Shown in pieces: positions 38,785 to 50,941 of a DNA stretch of 64,000 nt; within the stretch, counting starts at the first letter, position 1; each line of letters begins with the position of its first letter. Location: positions 20,202,001 through 20,266,000 of the forward strand of contig NC_134704.1 of NCBI RefSeq assembly GCF_043290135.1, in the 5' to 3' direction. The notes beneath the pieces were generated by a model. That model ran no database searches and had not been told where the DNA came from. It worked only from the letters and a program-made list of their open reading frames with translations. A program made the position numbers and the translations under genes. Source of the stretch: Rhipicephalus microplus (Eukaryota; Arthropoda; Arachnida; Ixodida; Ixodidae).

Positions 38785-39028
38785 ATATACTCGGGTTGAT
38801 TGATTGATATGTGGGGTTCAACATCCCAAAGCCACCATATGGTGCTACGAAAATTCAGCCACCCGAAGTTCTTTAACGTGCACTCAAATCTTAGCACACG
38901 GGCCTACAGCATTTTCACCTCTATCGAAAATGGAGCCGCCACAGCCGGGATTAGATCCCTCGACCTGGATGTCAGCAGCCGAGTACCTTAGTCACTAGAC
39001 CACTGCGGTGGGGCAATATGCTCGAGTT
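38785..39028 (-). mobile_element. Ruka SINE, diverged, with 13-bp imperfect TSD
   Basis: Minus-orientation copy (38798-39015) with the whole element order but a deletion in the body (the TTATGAGAGACGCCGTAGTG segment is missing) and many substitutions. The flanks are ATATACTCGGGTT (38785-38797) and ATATGCTCGAGTT (39016-39028). Confidence 0.88.
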
Positions 39029-39224
39029 CAGCGCATCTACGTTCTATACTCTCAGAAGAATGGTCCCGCATACTGCGTTGCCAGTTCTTCTTTATTGACA
39101 TTTGATACTGCCCGTGGTAACAACGAGGTAACCTGCTTAGCATAAGGCCCCTCATCAACAAGTTAAATGAGGGCAAACATAAATATCATACACAGTAGAT
39201 CACAAAACCCTGAACTACATCGCA
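39029..39224. other. Spacer, nothing recognised
   Basis: No gene or repeat is identified. Confidence 0.5.
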
Positions 39225-39345
39225 GCATCAGAACCCTTTTCTACCCCGTTTTTCCTTTCCTAGTGCAGGGTAGCAAACCAGGCGCAACCTGCGCAACCTC
39301 CCTGCCTTTATCTTTTATTCTGTTTATACCTCTCTCAGGACATCA
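39225..39345 (+). mobile_element. LINE 3'-tail relic
   Basis: GGGTAGCAAAC (39268-39278) followed by CAACCTCCCTGCCTTTATC matches the 3' tail of the LINE remnant at 5.4-5.6 kb, here on plus. No coding part is preserved. Confidence 0.55.
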
Positions 39346-40370
39346 TGCGTGCCCTATTCCGAACCACGCCCATATACCGAAGGAAGTCTATAGAGCTATC
39401 CGGCGGGCGTTCAATTCATTCGTGTAGCAATTTCATGCCCCGTGAACATCCAGGCAGTGATCGTTTAGAAGGCAGTTGGGTTTTCTCTACGAACGCCCAT
39501 GGTTAGGTGCACGCGCGACTAGAAAGCACAATGCACTGTAGTGCACAGATTCGGTCAGGCGCATCCCATAGGAGACGAAGGCCATAGGCGCACCTGATTG
39601 CTTTGCCGTCGTGCAGTAAGGGCAATCAAAGCGTACTCACTCGCTTCCGCCTCAAGGAGCCCGCCAACCAGCACAGTACATCGATCGAAGTCTTCGGCGC
39701 CGGCGATGGCGATGAACATAAAAAGGCTTGCTCATCCCTGTACACCACAGCAACCGAAGATAAGTCGCAGGCTACTTTCTCGAAGCTTCGGGGAAACAAA
39801 GTCTGCCTCTTACACGACAGGGCAGTGGTGGTTGCGTCAGTTGAACACCGCTACACCTGCCACCGTAAGATAGTGCACGGATTCCTGGCTCAGATGATCG
39901 CGCTTCGTAGATCGCAGAGGCCGATAAGATTGCTGGCAAGAGTGCATACGTGGCGTGTGATGTGGTCGGAATGCTGTTCTTCGGCTGCAAAATGAACTCG
40001 CATTTGAGCTGTCCTCAACCCGGAAGCTATGCACCAGCAGGTGCGGCTCCAAACGTAAAGCTAAAGAACGAAGAACGCGTAAAAAGGTTGATTTCGTAAG
40101 AAATTCCCACGTCCATTTTTCTGCAGTGCGCTCTGGCTATACGCTGGCATAATTCCCTCGAAAAAAAATTATAAAAAGGCCGGGCAAACGTCGACTGAGA
40201 AGCACCGGGAGTTATCGCAAATTACGATTCCTTTTTCTGGTGCGTGTACATTCAACAGCATCTTCAGGTGGCTTTGTAAGGGCAACACACGCACGTGCTA
40301 AATAAACAAAAAATATTCAGCCGGCTCCACTTGGCAGACAACGATGAAACAGCGAAGATGGTTGCAATAG
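39346..40370. other. Intergenic, no gene recognised
   Basis: Two overlapping plus frames at 39598-39995 (91 and 130 codons) have no recognised domain. Nothing else is supported. Confidence 0.5.
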
Positions 40371-40690
40371 TTTTGAAAGAGGTTGCATGAAGTGCGTCGG
40401 ATATGTGGAATGAAGTGGGTTGGACAAGTGGGATGAAGTGGACACAAAGTAGCATGAAGTGGGCTGTATATGTGGGATGAAGTGGGAATGAAGTATCATG
40501 AAGTGCGGTGGATAAGTGAGGTGAGTGGGAATGAAGTGGAATGGAGTGCTTTGGGCAAGTGGGATCAAGTGGATTGGATAAGCGGGATGAAGTGCGAATG
40601 AAGTGGATAAGGTGCTGTACATAAGTGGGATGAAGTGGGAAGGAAGTGGCATGAAGTGTGTTGGATAAGTGAGATGAAGTGGGATTAAAG
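40371..40690. repeat. Minisatellite, about 44-bp unit
   Basis: About six or seven diverged units are built from GATGAAGTGGGAATGAAGTG and GCATGAAGTGNGTTGGATAAG. A shorter internal GAAGTG periodicity suggests growth from a smaller motif. The minus strand is open in two frames (HFIPL/STPFHF-like translations). This is explained by the repeat rather than by a gene. Confidence 0.85.
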
Positions 40691-42599
40691 TGGCGAGTTC
40701 TGCGGGTGAATCCCACTATATATATACGATATACGATCTACGGCGGATCCCGACAAAAAAGCCTCGACAAAGAACAGCTTTGTTGTTAAATAATGTTGAT
40801 CATAAACGCGATTGAACTTGGTCCGCGTCACGGGGCATCTCAGGGGAACACAAGTGACAAATTTCCACAGAAATATTAACGGGGTTCAGTACGGTGATGC
40901 ATTTAATATTTTCCGTGTTTTTATTTTTTACCAAAACTCTGGTGCATGCCCACTCACCTTCCTTCTGTTATGAAGGCAAGAAATTTGACCAACGCGCTCC
41001 ACGTAGAACATTGATCAATACTTAGTCACTCATGGTTCATTCATTCAGAATCGTCTTGCATAGTCAGTGACATCACAAATGCAGTCGCAACCACCTGACA
41101 GCTATGATAGCAGAAAACAAATAGTCGAAGAGCAATATATTTTTAGTAAAACGAAATCATAGCGCTGCTGCCATACAGGAACAACCTATTCAGAGGGAAT
41201 GAATTTTCTGGGGAGCCAAGTTGGCAGGTGCCGTCAAAGGAGTGTCCTTAAGGACAGAATTCGCGTGTGTTTCGTTGTCTGCGCCTTAATGGACGATGAT
41301 TTTATAATAGGCGGTTGTGTTTTATGATAGGCTAAGCGAGGCAACATTCATGCAGCGTGCGTTTCCTGTAACATGACTGACGAAGAGAAGTACTCCGACG
41401 TGCAATGGCCTCCTTGTTGAAACATTGGCTGCTGGGCTGTTCTTTCATCAATCGCTTACCACTTCAAAGTTTTGTCTTGCAAGCTTTCCTTGCTTCAGTT
41501 TACTCTTGGGACCATTTAATTTTGCGTTTGTTCTCAAAACAGCTATTAAACTACATCTAACAGGTGCACTGCATGTGCGCCTGTGGGAAATAGATATATT
41601 CTCTTCGAGTTACCCTTCTACGACAGGCTGCTAAGCTGTCCTTCAAAATTCTACGTGGTCATGTAACGTAAATTATGCAGACAGTATCCAGGGAGTATCT
41701 CGGTGTAGATTGGTGCAATGACATCTGGCTCTGGTTATGGCGTCGAAGTGAGTCTGACTTGAATCCCTCCGGTGAGGTAATTGTCGTCTTGTAGCTGCTG
41801 CTGCTCGTTCGCCTACAATTTCAGCCAGATAGTTGTTCAAAGTGCTAGCAAGGCTTTGCATCTAGCGTCGCCGTTAGCACGTCGTAATTATGCGAGATCT
41901 TATCAAGACCTCTCAGAGCACGGTGGGACCTTAATGGCTTGGCGATACTATCAAATAGACGAGTAGGGTGTAGTGCGGCATACGGTAGTTACCCATACAC
42001 AAGACACAATGCAAGAGAGCGGTCGTCGCGAACGACCACAGGAGGAGGCCGCGTGGCATTCTCTACCTTCGACGTCCACACCCCGGCCGACGAACCCGTG
42101 GAACCTGGAGAGTGTCGACAGCAGTCTTTCTTCTTCGATGGTCCCCAACATCGGCAGCGGTGGAGGGGGGGGGGGGTGAATGGGGGGGGGGGGGGTCGAC
42201 CTTCGTATGAAGCAAGCAAGCGTGTGCATGCGGGAGGCCCTTTTGAACCCCGCGGTGCATACAATGTGCAACAGGGCCTGATCCGCACGCATGTGGCTTT
42301 CACGGCAGGTGGGGAAGAGTCGCTGCCGTCGAGGGGTGCCGGCGTCGGAAGAACCATGAGGCGCACGGTGTGGCAGATGTTCTCACCGTACGCCGAACGA
42401 GAGTGAAACGACTCACTCAGCCCGAACAGTTCTTCGTTTCTTCGTTTCTCGTTTTCTTTACGGCTCTTTGTTGCCACATAAACACTCGTCGGCCTGACTA
42501 TTTACATTATACGATGAAGAATACTCTTTTTGTCGTCCCGCCTCGGCTTTCAAGAAATGTTGTGACCCATTCGGTTTCTGGGTGAATGCTGAGAGACCT
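40691..42599. other. Intergenic, no gene recognised
   Basis: G-runs at about 42166-42195 create glycine- and proline-rich chance frames (41939-42477 on both strands). No domain is recognised. Confidence 0.5.
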
Positions 42600-42770
42600 G
42601 GGCCGTAGCCAGGGGGTGGCACACCGGGCGCGTGCCACCCCCCCCCCCCATTTTTTTTTTTTCGCAATGGCATAGAAAGCGAAAAACAGCCATTTTAAGA
42701 GGGTGCCCCTCCCAAAATCAAGGTGGTGCCCTCGCCCCTCGAAAGAAAATTCTAGCGTCGCGCCTACGCT
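42600..42770. mobile_element. Possible DNA-transposon end fragment
   Basis: GGGCCGTAGCCAGGGGGTGG followed by C and T runs (about 42639-42662) resembles a widespread animal repeat terminus beginning CGTAGCCAGGGGG. The other end is not clear. Class and extent are uncertain. Confidence 0.3.
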
Positions 42771-42980
42771 TCCGTGCTTCTCTGTGAGTATGTTTAGTGT
42801 TGAGCCTCAGTGATGGACATTCGTCAACGATTCTCGCAGTGCATCCTTGTAGCCTGGCGCCAGGGAATTTCAGCATGGCACATAGAGAACCTGGCAACTG
42901 AGTACTGAACGAAGTCCATTTGTCGAACGTTGTGCCTCCTAAGCGGCGGGCGTTAACGATTCATAATATCAGGTCGACAG
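42771..42980. other. Spacer, nothing recognised
   Basis: No gene or repeat is identified. Confidence 0.5.
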
Positions 42981-43078
42981 GGATGTGTAGTGTTTATGAC
43001 GTGGATGTGTAGTGTTTATGCGTAGTGTTTTTCTCTTTAATGAAACATAGCTACGGGTCGCTACGTTTCATTAAAGAG
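42981..43078. repeat. 22-bp tandem repeat next to a 14-bp hairpin
   Basis: GGATGTGTAGTGTTTATG occurs at 42981-42998 and 43003-43020, with a partial third GTAGTGTTT. It is followed by the inverted repeat CTCTTTAATGAAAC (43033-43046) and GTTTCATTAAAGAG (43065-43078), with an 18-nt loop. Confidence 0.85.
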
Positions 43079-43931
43079 ATTTCGGTCGCGTAACGAGCTG
43101 TACGTTATTAGTTCACCGTAGTAGCAGAATTCGTTTATTGTGGCAGCAGCATTAGTTACGACATAAAAAAGCAAATATTACGAAAAAAGATCACGAAGTT
43201 GTCATGCGTTCACAAACCAAACCCATGTGCCCTGTTGAGTCACCATACCTTTGTCTATTTAAGATTTGCGCAGCGTGAGCACGTCATTCCTGTGAGCACA
43301 AAAATTCCGGCGGCAAGCGCCCTCCAACCATATCTGTTTGCTTGGAATTTTCCCGCTGGCCTGCGCAATGGCGCATATCTTTCTCTCGGCAGTCGGTGAC
43401 AGGTCCTGCCCAGCTGCGACCAGGAGTAGTCGTTCGTAATTGAGGGTGCCGCGGGGACGCGCCACGAAGTCACGACCGACCGTGTATATATAAGAAGCTG
43501 GTTGTGCCAAGGTTTTCGCTTGTCGATGCAAAACACGTATCTGGCGGCTCTCCAAGTTCGTGGCACCGCAGTTCGCAGTCGATCCTGAAATCGATCCCTT
43601 ATCGCGGAGGAGCATGCTGTTCGGCATTTAAATTTCCTGCGAGATTCCGGACACAGGCGTTGCCTTCCTGGAACCACGCGCGCTTGGGCGTCCATGACTA
43701 TATAGCCAGGCCGTCTATCTGCGGTGGTCGGAGTGCGGAGGCGAGCCTCGAGCGTAGAGCAGATACGGAAAGACCTGTTGGGCGCCCGTAGCGACAGAAA
43801 GGCTAGCCCGCTTCTGTGGGCAGCCTGTATAGGAATGGTGCACACGGCGTAGGAAAAGACGGACCAGCAGAAATCCGATGTCTCGACTGTAGAGCTGTGT
43901 TAACGCTTTGTTCGGCGCACCTATAGATAAC
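43079..43931. other. Intergenic, no gene recognised
   Basis: A 196-codon minus frame (43255-43845) and an opposing plus frame have no recognisable domain and are not called. Confidence 0.45.
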
Positions 43932-44076
43932 TTGAACGTGAAGTGTGGCAGCTTGGGCTAGTTGGTATGGCATGACGATAGCTATAGCGCTAGAACAATA
44001 CGACGTTCGTGTCCATCTTGTCTCTGTGTCGTCGTTTTGTTCTAGCGCTATAACTATCGTCGTTGAACGTGAAGTC
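43932..44076 (+). mobile_element. Snapback tRNA-like retroposon, copy 2, with 13-bp TSD
   Basis: TTGAACGTGAAGT flanks the element perfectly (43932-43944 and 44064-44076). The body begins GTGGCAGCTTGGGCTAGTTG, identical to the head of the copy at 15.0 kb, and ends in an inverted repeat: 43974-44005 with about 44030-44062. The left arm lacks the ACACAGAGACAAG stretch, so about 24 nt are unpaired. The shared head, palindromic body and perfect TSD define a small retroposon family. Confidence 0.78.
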
Positions 44077-44504
44077 ACGGATGCAGCCTTCAAACTTACT
44101 GGTACTCCATGATGGCGTTATTGATGCTGGAAAGGGAACATAACGTTGCCGCTAAGACCTGGTTGCATCAATGGCCTCTGTGAAGGTATAGCGGACCTGT
44201 ATGCCATTCGTGTTGACTTGACATCACAAACTTTGCGTTGATTGACGTTACTGAAACATGCAAGTTTTAGTGACGTGGTGCCCTTTTGGTGACGTCACTG
44301 CAAGTCATATATGTACTCAAGCAAAAGCTGTTTTTTTATTTCTTTTGTTTTTGTTTTCGTCACAACAAGGGTCACCGAATGCGATATTGCAGTTCAAAAA
44401 ACAAGCCAGAACAACGAACTCTAAAAGGTACTGACAAATTTCTCCTCGATTTGCGAGCAGTGACTGTGTGTATGCAATCTGGTTCTACGTTGGCCTCTTC
44501 CTAT
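44077..44504. other. Intergenic with GACGTCA sequence near 44210-44310
   Basis: TGGTGACGTCACTGCAAG near 44289 and TTGATTGACGTTACTG near 44238 suggest a weak further copy of the GACGTCA-rich repeat. No gene. Confidence 0.4.
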
Positions 44505-44605
44505 CTTATTTTTCTTCTCCTCCACTGGTTGGCAAACCGAATGCTTGTTCTGGTTAACTTTGCTCTCTTTACTTTGCTCATCTCCTTCTCTCTCTTTCTT
44601 CTCTG
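44505..44605 (+). mobile_element. Diverged LINE 3'-tail relic
   Basis: A GGTTGGCAAAC variant (44527-44537) with downstream TCTGGTTAACTTTGCTCTC and a pyrimidine-rich run follows the order of the other LINE tails (GGGTAGCAAAC, then CTGGTTAACCTCCCTG) with many changes. Confidence 0.4.
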
Positions 44606-45509
44606 AGTAACAATTTCAACTGCCCTTTGTACTCGTGAGCCCCGCCACTGTAGTCTGGTGTCAAGAATATATTTTTTTTCAGTTTAGAGCAGAGTATGTA
44701 TGCAGTTTATCGAGGTGAGTTCGTAAGTGATGCTCTCGTGATCACGCACGCTAAAGCTAAGTCTGCGGTCACGTATGAGGTCAAAACTTACAAACAGACG
44801 CACCGGCATGACTTCAGCACACACAAGGTGCCCATGGCAGGCCAAGAAATACGCCATTTAATCCTGCCAAATCAACCAACAATCTACATTATATGTTCAC
44901 CCGCGAGAACGCATTCATCCGCAAACAACGCCAACTCACGAGGTCAGCCCCGAACAGAGCCGGCAATTAAGACAAACAATGCACGCGTCAGCGGTGAAGG
45001 CCGGGAGCGATCAGTGGCAGGGAAGGGACACGATATGATGAAAGAGGGAGGGAACAACACGTATACGCGGACCATCGGAAGCCGAGCGGGCGAGCGCGCT
45101 TTAATCGAGGGTCCGCATCTGAGGAATGCCAATTTATAAAAGCCGCTCAGCAATCATCCGTGCATAACGAGAACGCGCACGCACGCGCGAGCTGCCGGGT
45201 GCGTTACAGTGGCCGTTTACGGATGCCGGTCGGCAGGTCCGGTCACCATCCCTTCTTCACGCTGCTGCAGAACGCCGTGGACGGCGCGAAAGAGCTACCA
45301 GCACGCGCGCGGAGGCTCTAGACAGCAGCAACGGAACGGCCGAGGTTGTACAGGAAGAGGGGGATGCGGGGATCACAATGCGCAAGAGAGGTGTGGTGGT
45401 TTCAAACGAGGCAAGGGAGGGGAGGGAGGGCCGGCGTGGTTGCTCCCAGGCTACTGCTGCTGCTCGAGGCCAAGCTGCTACACATCCGGAGGCAACAGCG
45501 GTCGTGATC

Positions 45510-45549
<40 letters not shown>

Positions 45550-46618
45550 GGTCAGCAGGGTGAGAGACAAGAAGCCGTGCTACTATTACGTATGGTGCAT
45601 AGTAGGTGTTATTGTTTGTACTTCGGAGGCCGCCGACGACCCGGTTTGCCTTCCGCCCGAATGTTTTTGGCTGTGCCAAGAGGCCTGTCCTTTTCGTGAA
45701 CGCGATGACGTGTTGCGAAAGGAGGTTTCAAGCTTGCAACAATCAATACCTTCCTGCACAGCGGCAAGCGGCTCCGAGCCTCGTTTTGTTCCCCTCATCG
45801 ATGGCGGCGCCAAGTCCTAAGCCACAATGCGCGTTGACCACGCCTGATGGCGCTTATTCGGATACCACGTGAACAAGATTGAACGTTAAGAGTGTGTCAA
45901 ACGGAACACGTGCAGTATAGCGTTCTACTATCATAATACTGCTTATATATTGCATAAAATTGCACACAGACAATCTTCGGCGCACGACTACTAAAGGAGA
46001 TCGAGCCAGCCACACTGCTATGCACAAGGCGCAAGATCAAAATTGTGTAGAAGGTGTACACGTTGTACAATGTACAATGTAACAAATGGATGCTAAAATT
46101 GCGTTCGAAAGTTAGGGAATAGGACATGCTCTTTATCGCGTGATTGTGCAAGTTAGCGCGCGATTGTTCAGCATTGTTCTAGGATGTGAGCATATTATCC
46201 CTCCTAAGCTTGGGAACACGGGTCTTCAGTGCAACGGGGTAGAAAGTAGAATTCAGGCATCTAGCCCGCACGTCGAATGGGATGATGCTCAATTTTATGC
46301 AGGAAGCAATGTTTTACATTAGTTGTTAAACAGGCTTGGCTGATCATTATTCAGGGGGTATTTGGTTCAATGGAGAAACTAGATTCGTTCTCGAATGTTA
46401 GTGTTCACGGTTTTTCTAGTGTAAAAAAAGGCAGGTCGGCCCAACTTTGTTTTTCAGCCGTTGACGCTTCGGTGAACGCCAGGATAGTTATCGAAATATT
46501 TCAAGTGCAACTTCAGTGCTTCTCTTAAGCTCGTGCCTCGCAAGACTGCGCGCTAAGCTTGCACTGAACACGGTAACTTTCTCGGTCATCGCTGCACGTG
46601 GGGCACGCAGGGTGGCAA
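44606..46618. other. Intergenic; GC-rich at about 45150-45500 with (GA)n at 45510-45547
   Basis: Frames on both strands (203 codons plus at 45209-45820, 140 codons minus at 45257-45679) run through the GA microsatellite and show no recognised domain. A promoter-type GC-rich block is possible but not supported further. Confidence 0.4.
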
Positions 46619-47109
46619 TAGAGAGTTTTATTACTGCGGAATGGTGCTACGTACGCATCACGCAACTACCTTGCGTTACGTGGCGTCTTTTGCCACTAAT
46701 CGGCTTTTAGTACGCCGTAGTAACCGCGTAAGTAACGAGCGTGAAGCGTGTTGCGCCATCTGGTAGAAATAAATAGAAGCACGTGTTGTTGGCAGCCAAT
46801 GTGAGGCAATCCAAGTGTTATAGCCAGATTATAACCATATTTTAAGCCACACCACAGAGCCGGTCGGTGCTTGCCCTCGATGCCGCCATTTTGCAAAACG
46901 AAGTCTCGCGCTGTCGCGAACTTGTTCGAGAGCGGCGTGATCCCCTCATACGTACGCACGCACGCATCTCATGCGTGCGTACGTAGCGGCTGCGTACGTA
47001 ACGCGATACGTGCGCGTTGCGGTCTGCGCATGCGTAATACGCAGAACGTGGCGTCCTTACGTACGCAACGCCGCCACGTACGCAGCGTACGCAGTACTAA
47101 AACTCTCTA
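46619..47109. mobile_element. MITE-like element with 18-bp TIRs and TA duplication
   Basis: GAGAGTTTTATTACTGCG (46621-46638) and, inverted, GAGAGTTTTAGTACTGCG (complement of 47090-47107) match at 17 of 18 positions. TA lies immediately outside each (46619-46620 and 47108-47109). The 487-bp interior encodes no transposase. It is rich in TACGTACG-type motifs and has a hairpin CGTACGCACGCA/TGCGTGCGTACG near 46949-46983. TA duplication is typical of Tc1/mariner-mobilised MITEs, but the superfamily is inferred. Confidence 0.65.
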
Positions 47110-47614
47110 ATAACGTCGCAGGACGAAAGCCTGCAGAGGCATGTCGCGGGGCGCCGGATATTAATAACGGCCGGAACTGGGTCGTCGGTGAACCGGACGT
47201 TCGTGCATAGCTCGGGGCACATTCGTGCGCCGTCTTGCGACTTTCACTAGGTCGCTGTTATAACGGCACCCTCTTTGCATCTTGGTCGGGCGTACGCCTA
47301 GTTTCTTGTTGACCTGTCTACGGAGTATACCTGGACTGCGGATGTGCGCGACAAATATGCGTCTATGTAGACAGCAGCGGTCAATAGCTTCGCGTGTCCG
47401 AAGCTCAATTTGAACCATGCAGTGCATGGGCCTTTTAACAACGTCAGCGCGCCTCGATGACCACCTGCAGTTTTACGAGCAATCAATTTTGAAGTGTCGG
47501 GACGTTTGAGCTTCCAAGGAGAAAGCGACAAAGGCGTTAGTGGAGTTTCTGTGGTGAACCGACTTCGTCAAAGAACTACGAAACATCCATGCTTGACTGT
47601 GCGCGCGCTTTCTT
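47110..47614. other. Intergenic, no gene recognised
   Basis: Nothing supported. Confidence 0.5.
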
Positions 47615-47785
47615 TTGTTTTTTTTTTTTCTTCTAATCCTTCTTCTTTATTTTCGCTCTTTACATTTCCGTCCCCTTACCCATTTTCCAGTTCGGGGTAG
47701 CAAACTGGAAAAAATTTTTCCTGATTATCCTCGCATGCATTTCACATACCTAATCTCCCTTTCTCTTTTTCTGTCACTGTTAGCT
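47615..47785 (+). mobile_element. LINE 3'-tail relic
   Basis: A pyrimidine-rich run, GGGTAGCAAAC (47695-47705), and downstream CTAATCTCCCTTTCTCTTT repeat the order of the LINE tails at 5.5 and 39.3 kb, with substitutions. No protein part remains. Confidence 0.5.
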
Positions 47786-50735
47786 CTCATAGAGCGAGAC
47801 TTTGTCAGAAGTGCTTTGGTGGGCTAAACTTTAATTAAACAATGTGCCACTGGGCCATACACTAATATCTTCGAGATATTCGCGTTTTGCCTTTCATGAC
47901 CATCAGCGCGTGCTAACGCTCTTCGTTAAAAGGGCGTTAAACTTTGGGCATGAGCGGGTACCCTATTTGGCAGCCATACGAAGCACTGCTGCACAGTATT
48001 GGAACAGTTGTGCTAGAATGCTAGGAAAAAAATGCAATAGAAGGCGCTTCAATTTTTAATACGCAGTGTAGTCCCGCGCACATGCGTGAGTACATTCAGT
48101 AGGCGCATAGTAGGACGTGGTTTCTTTCCTTTGGTGATAAAGATAAAGGTATGTCGACGGTGCCTCACAAGCTCACTTGGTATCAAATGAGGAAGCTTGT
48201 GCCTGTGTAGAAAACCTGGTGTGCTTGCGTCCGAATAAGCAGCTCCGAAACGATGCGCTGTGCGAATGGTCACCAGGAACGGCCGCTCAATTTATTGCCA
48301 TAAATGAGCAAGAAAGCACTTGGTTGTTTAATAAAATTAAGTTTTTTCCTCTTGCCACTGACAACCTCGCATATCACTTAAAACTATCACCTATAGTTCA
48401 GTCAACGCTTTACTCGTTCTTGTGAACAGGGAGTTCGCGATCTGTTTTCGTAGCAGTAGTTCGATACAAAACACCCTCGTCCTTTTTCGTAGATCTTCTT
48501 TTTGTATTTCTTGGTGTACATCAAAGGCAACTTACAGACATGCACTTCAATATTGAGAAATGCTCCTGTATACATACACAGGAGCGGCGGCGACCACCAA
48601 AGCAGACCGAATGGTCTGCTCTGCAGCTTCTCCTTTCGACGGCCGCCGGCTTCTTCACTTCGGCGTCACGGTTTCGTTGCTGCGCAGATGAGGCCTTCGC
48701 GCCCGGCTCACCGCGAAGGAGCGTTCACGTGCACGTACATATATATACACCACGACAGACGGGAAGGCCAACAAACCGAAACTCGCTCGCGCCAGCGATA
48801 CACGGCGCTGTCGCATTAGAGGCGGCGGCCGCGATGAATAGGCGTGCTGGAATTACGGGTGAATCGCACGCCCTGCGTGACCCAACTCGGGCGGACGCGG
48901 GGGTGTCACGCTACTGTAAACCACGTGGGAAAAACCAAGTGGCAGAGGCGGTGGAGTCGTTTTGAGCCGCGACCGCCTTCGGCGGGTGGTTGGACTTCGG
49001 GCGCCAACCGCCGAGTGATGCGGGGAAAGCAACGTTTCATTTTTTATGTTTTTTCCCCCTCGTGGGAACTTTTTGTTGGCATCACCGGGCGTTGTCACGG
49101 CAGCAGCGTGTCGACGCTCACTGTGACCGGAAGGACGACCTGTAGTTGCAAGGTCGCCGGTGCGGTTCTAAACCTATAGGTGATTTGATGACTGCTCCGC
49201 GCTGGCGTTGTCATTCGTTTTCATTCTAAAAGACAGGATATGCAAACACAGACACAAGGACGAACTCAGATTGAATACTTATGAATACTTATGAAGATGA
49301 ATACTTATGAAAATGAATACTTAAGAAAATGAATACTTATGAGCAAGCGCAGCTTGGTGTTTTTCCAAGGTTGATTCGTCTTTAACGTCATGACTGCTAC
49401 TTCGGGTCGCGCTAGGGAAGAGGAGAAAATTGAGATAATATTTGCACGAAATTCTTTTCTGTCTCTCACGAAAAGAAAACCCCCATGAATTCGGCTTATG
49501 CAACAGCGCGGCGGAAGCAAGTGCTTGGTATATGTATAAGAATCGCGAAATTATTTCCTTGTTTATGCAAGAAATGTACCACCTCCGAAAAAAACAAACA
49601 ATGCAAACCACTTCCCAGACCTTCCTATTCCTAGATTCTATATTTTATTATAATCCATTCACAACTTTGTATTTTTCTTTCTAACCATAAACTGACCTCA
49701 AAAGACTGCTTCGATTGTGAAAGCAGTTCGCTCGTTAGACAAGTAATCATGCTGGAGTTAAGGAACCGGAACCACGTCGCGGACGTCATGCTACTATCAC
49801 ATGTTCTCTTCGGTGCGCTTCGTGACCTTGCCAACATTTTCTTCTAGTGTTCTAAAGTCTACCTTGATTTTGCAAAAAAAAACAGAAAAAACTCTGAAGT
49901 GTTGAAAACACATTTGAAAAGTCCTACCTTCTACATATTTGCACAGCTCAAGACTACGAGTAGTTACGTCGTAACTATTCATAGTCTTGCGCTGTGCAAA
50001 TATGTTGATTTCCAATCACCAACTAGCCCAAGCATCTGTCTTATCAACCTACCTTCAACAAAGTTTAGCAACGTAAAAATTTTGGCGAGGTGGGGATGCA
50101 CAGCGCAACTACCAAGACGAGTTCTTCATCTTCTTTAGAACTACCGGTCTCCCGTGCTATTCGCTTGAGCTGCTGGCACACTCCGCACGACCGGAGGCAG
50201 GTGAACTGTCTCGGATTCCAGCCCGACCTACAGCTTACACCGGCAACGATGACAGCTCGCACTGCCGTGTCATGCGAACGAGGAGGACAAGAAGGGATTT
50301 CTGGCACCACGGGGCGCCGTCCCGCGCACGGCCAAAGACATGCGCGCGCGTCTCTTGCTTTGTCCGGCTTGTTTCGCCGCGTCCCATTGCCGAAGACAAG
50401 ATGCTAACACAGGCAAGCGTGTCGCGTCAGCAGTTTCCATGCGTGTTCGTGAACGGCGTCAAAGTGTTGACAGGAAGCAAGGAGCAAGATAATAAATAAA
50501 TAGGTGACAAGTAAAACCAAACCATTCATGAATATAATAGAGAGAGAGAGAGACTACAAATAAAGAGAGAGGGCATAAATAGAAAAGTGTACAAATGAAT
50601 AGGTCAATTCCGGGATGAAACCTGGCAAGCGTTGATGCAGCCAGATTCCTAAGCAAAGAAGCAAGCATGCTGTGAGGGCTTCCACTAAAGGCTTTAAGTT
50701 CCGATGAATTCAGTCCTCATCCTGCTGTGATGACG
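47786..50735. other. Intergenic; short tandem repeat at 49273-49341
   Basis: About five imperfect copies of GAATACTTATGAAAAT lie at 49273-49341. GC-rich sequence at 48560-49150 carries frames of up to 141 codons without domains. A short GA run lies at about 50540-50553. No gene is supported. Confidence 0.5.
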
Positions 50736-50808
50736 AGAACAATGAAGAAAAAGAAAGAAAGAAGGAAAGAAAAAAGAAAGAAAGAAAGAAAGAAAGAAAA
50801 GAAAGAAA

Positions 50809-50840
<32 letters not shown>

Positions 50841-50843
50841 AAA

Positions 50844-50940
<97 letters not shown>

Positions 50941-50941
50941 A
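50736..50941. repeat. (GAAA)n polypurine microsatellite
   Basis: About 200 bp of GAAA/GAAAA repeat with interruptions (GGAA, AAAAAA, GATA). KERKKERK and FFLSFFLS frames are artefacts. Confidence 0.95.

Noticed and set aside
40264..40716. 150-codon minus-strand repetitive protein
   Set aside because: Entirely explained by the 44-bp minisatellite, with two frames open simultaneously.
43255..43845. 196-codon minus-strand gene
   Set aside because: Overlaps plus-strand frames with no domain on either strand.
49273..49341. CRISPR-like short tandem repeat
   Set aside because: The units are contiguous without unique spacers, and the genome is animal. It is a simple tandem repeat.
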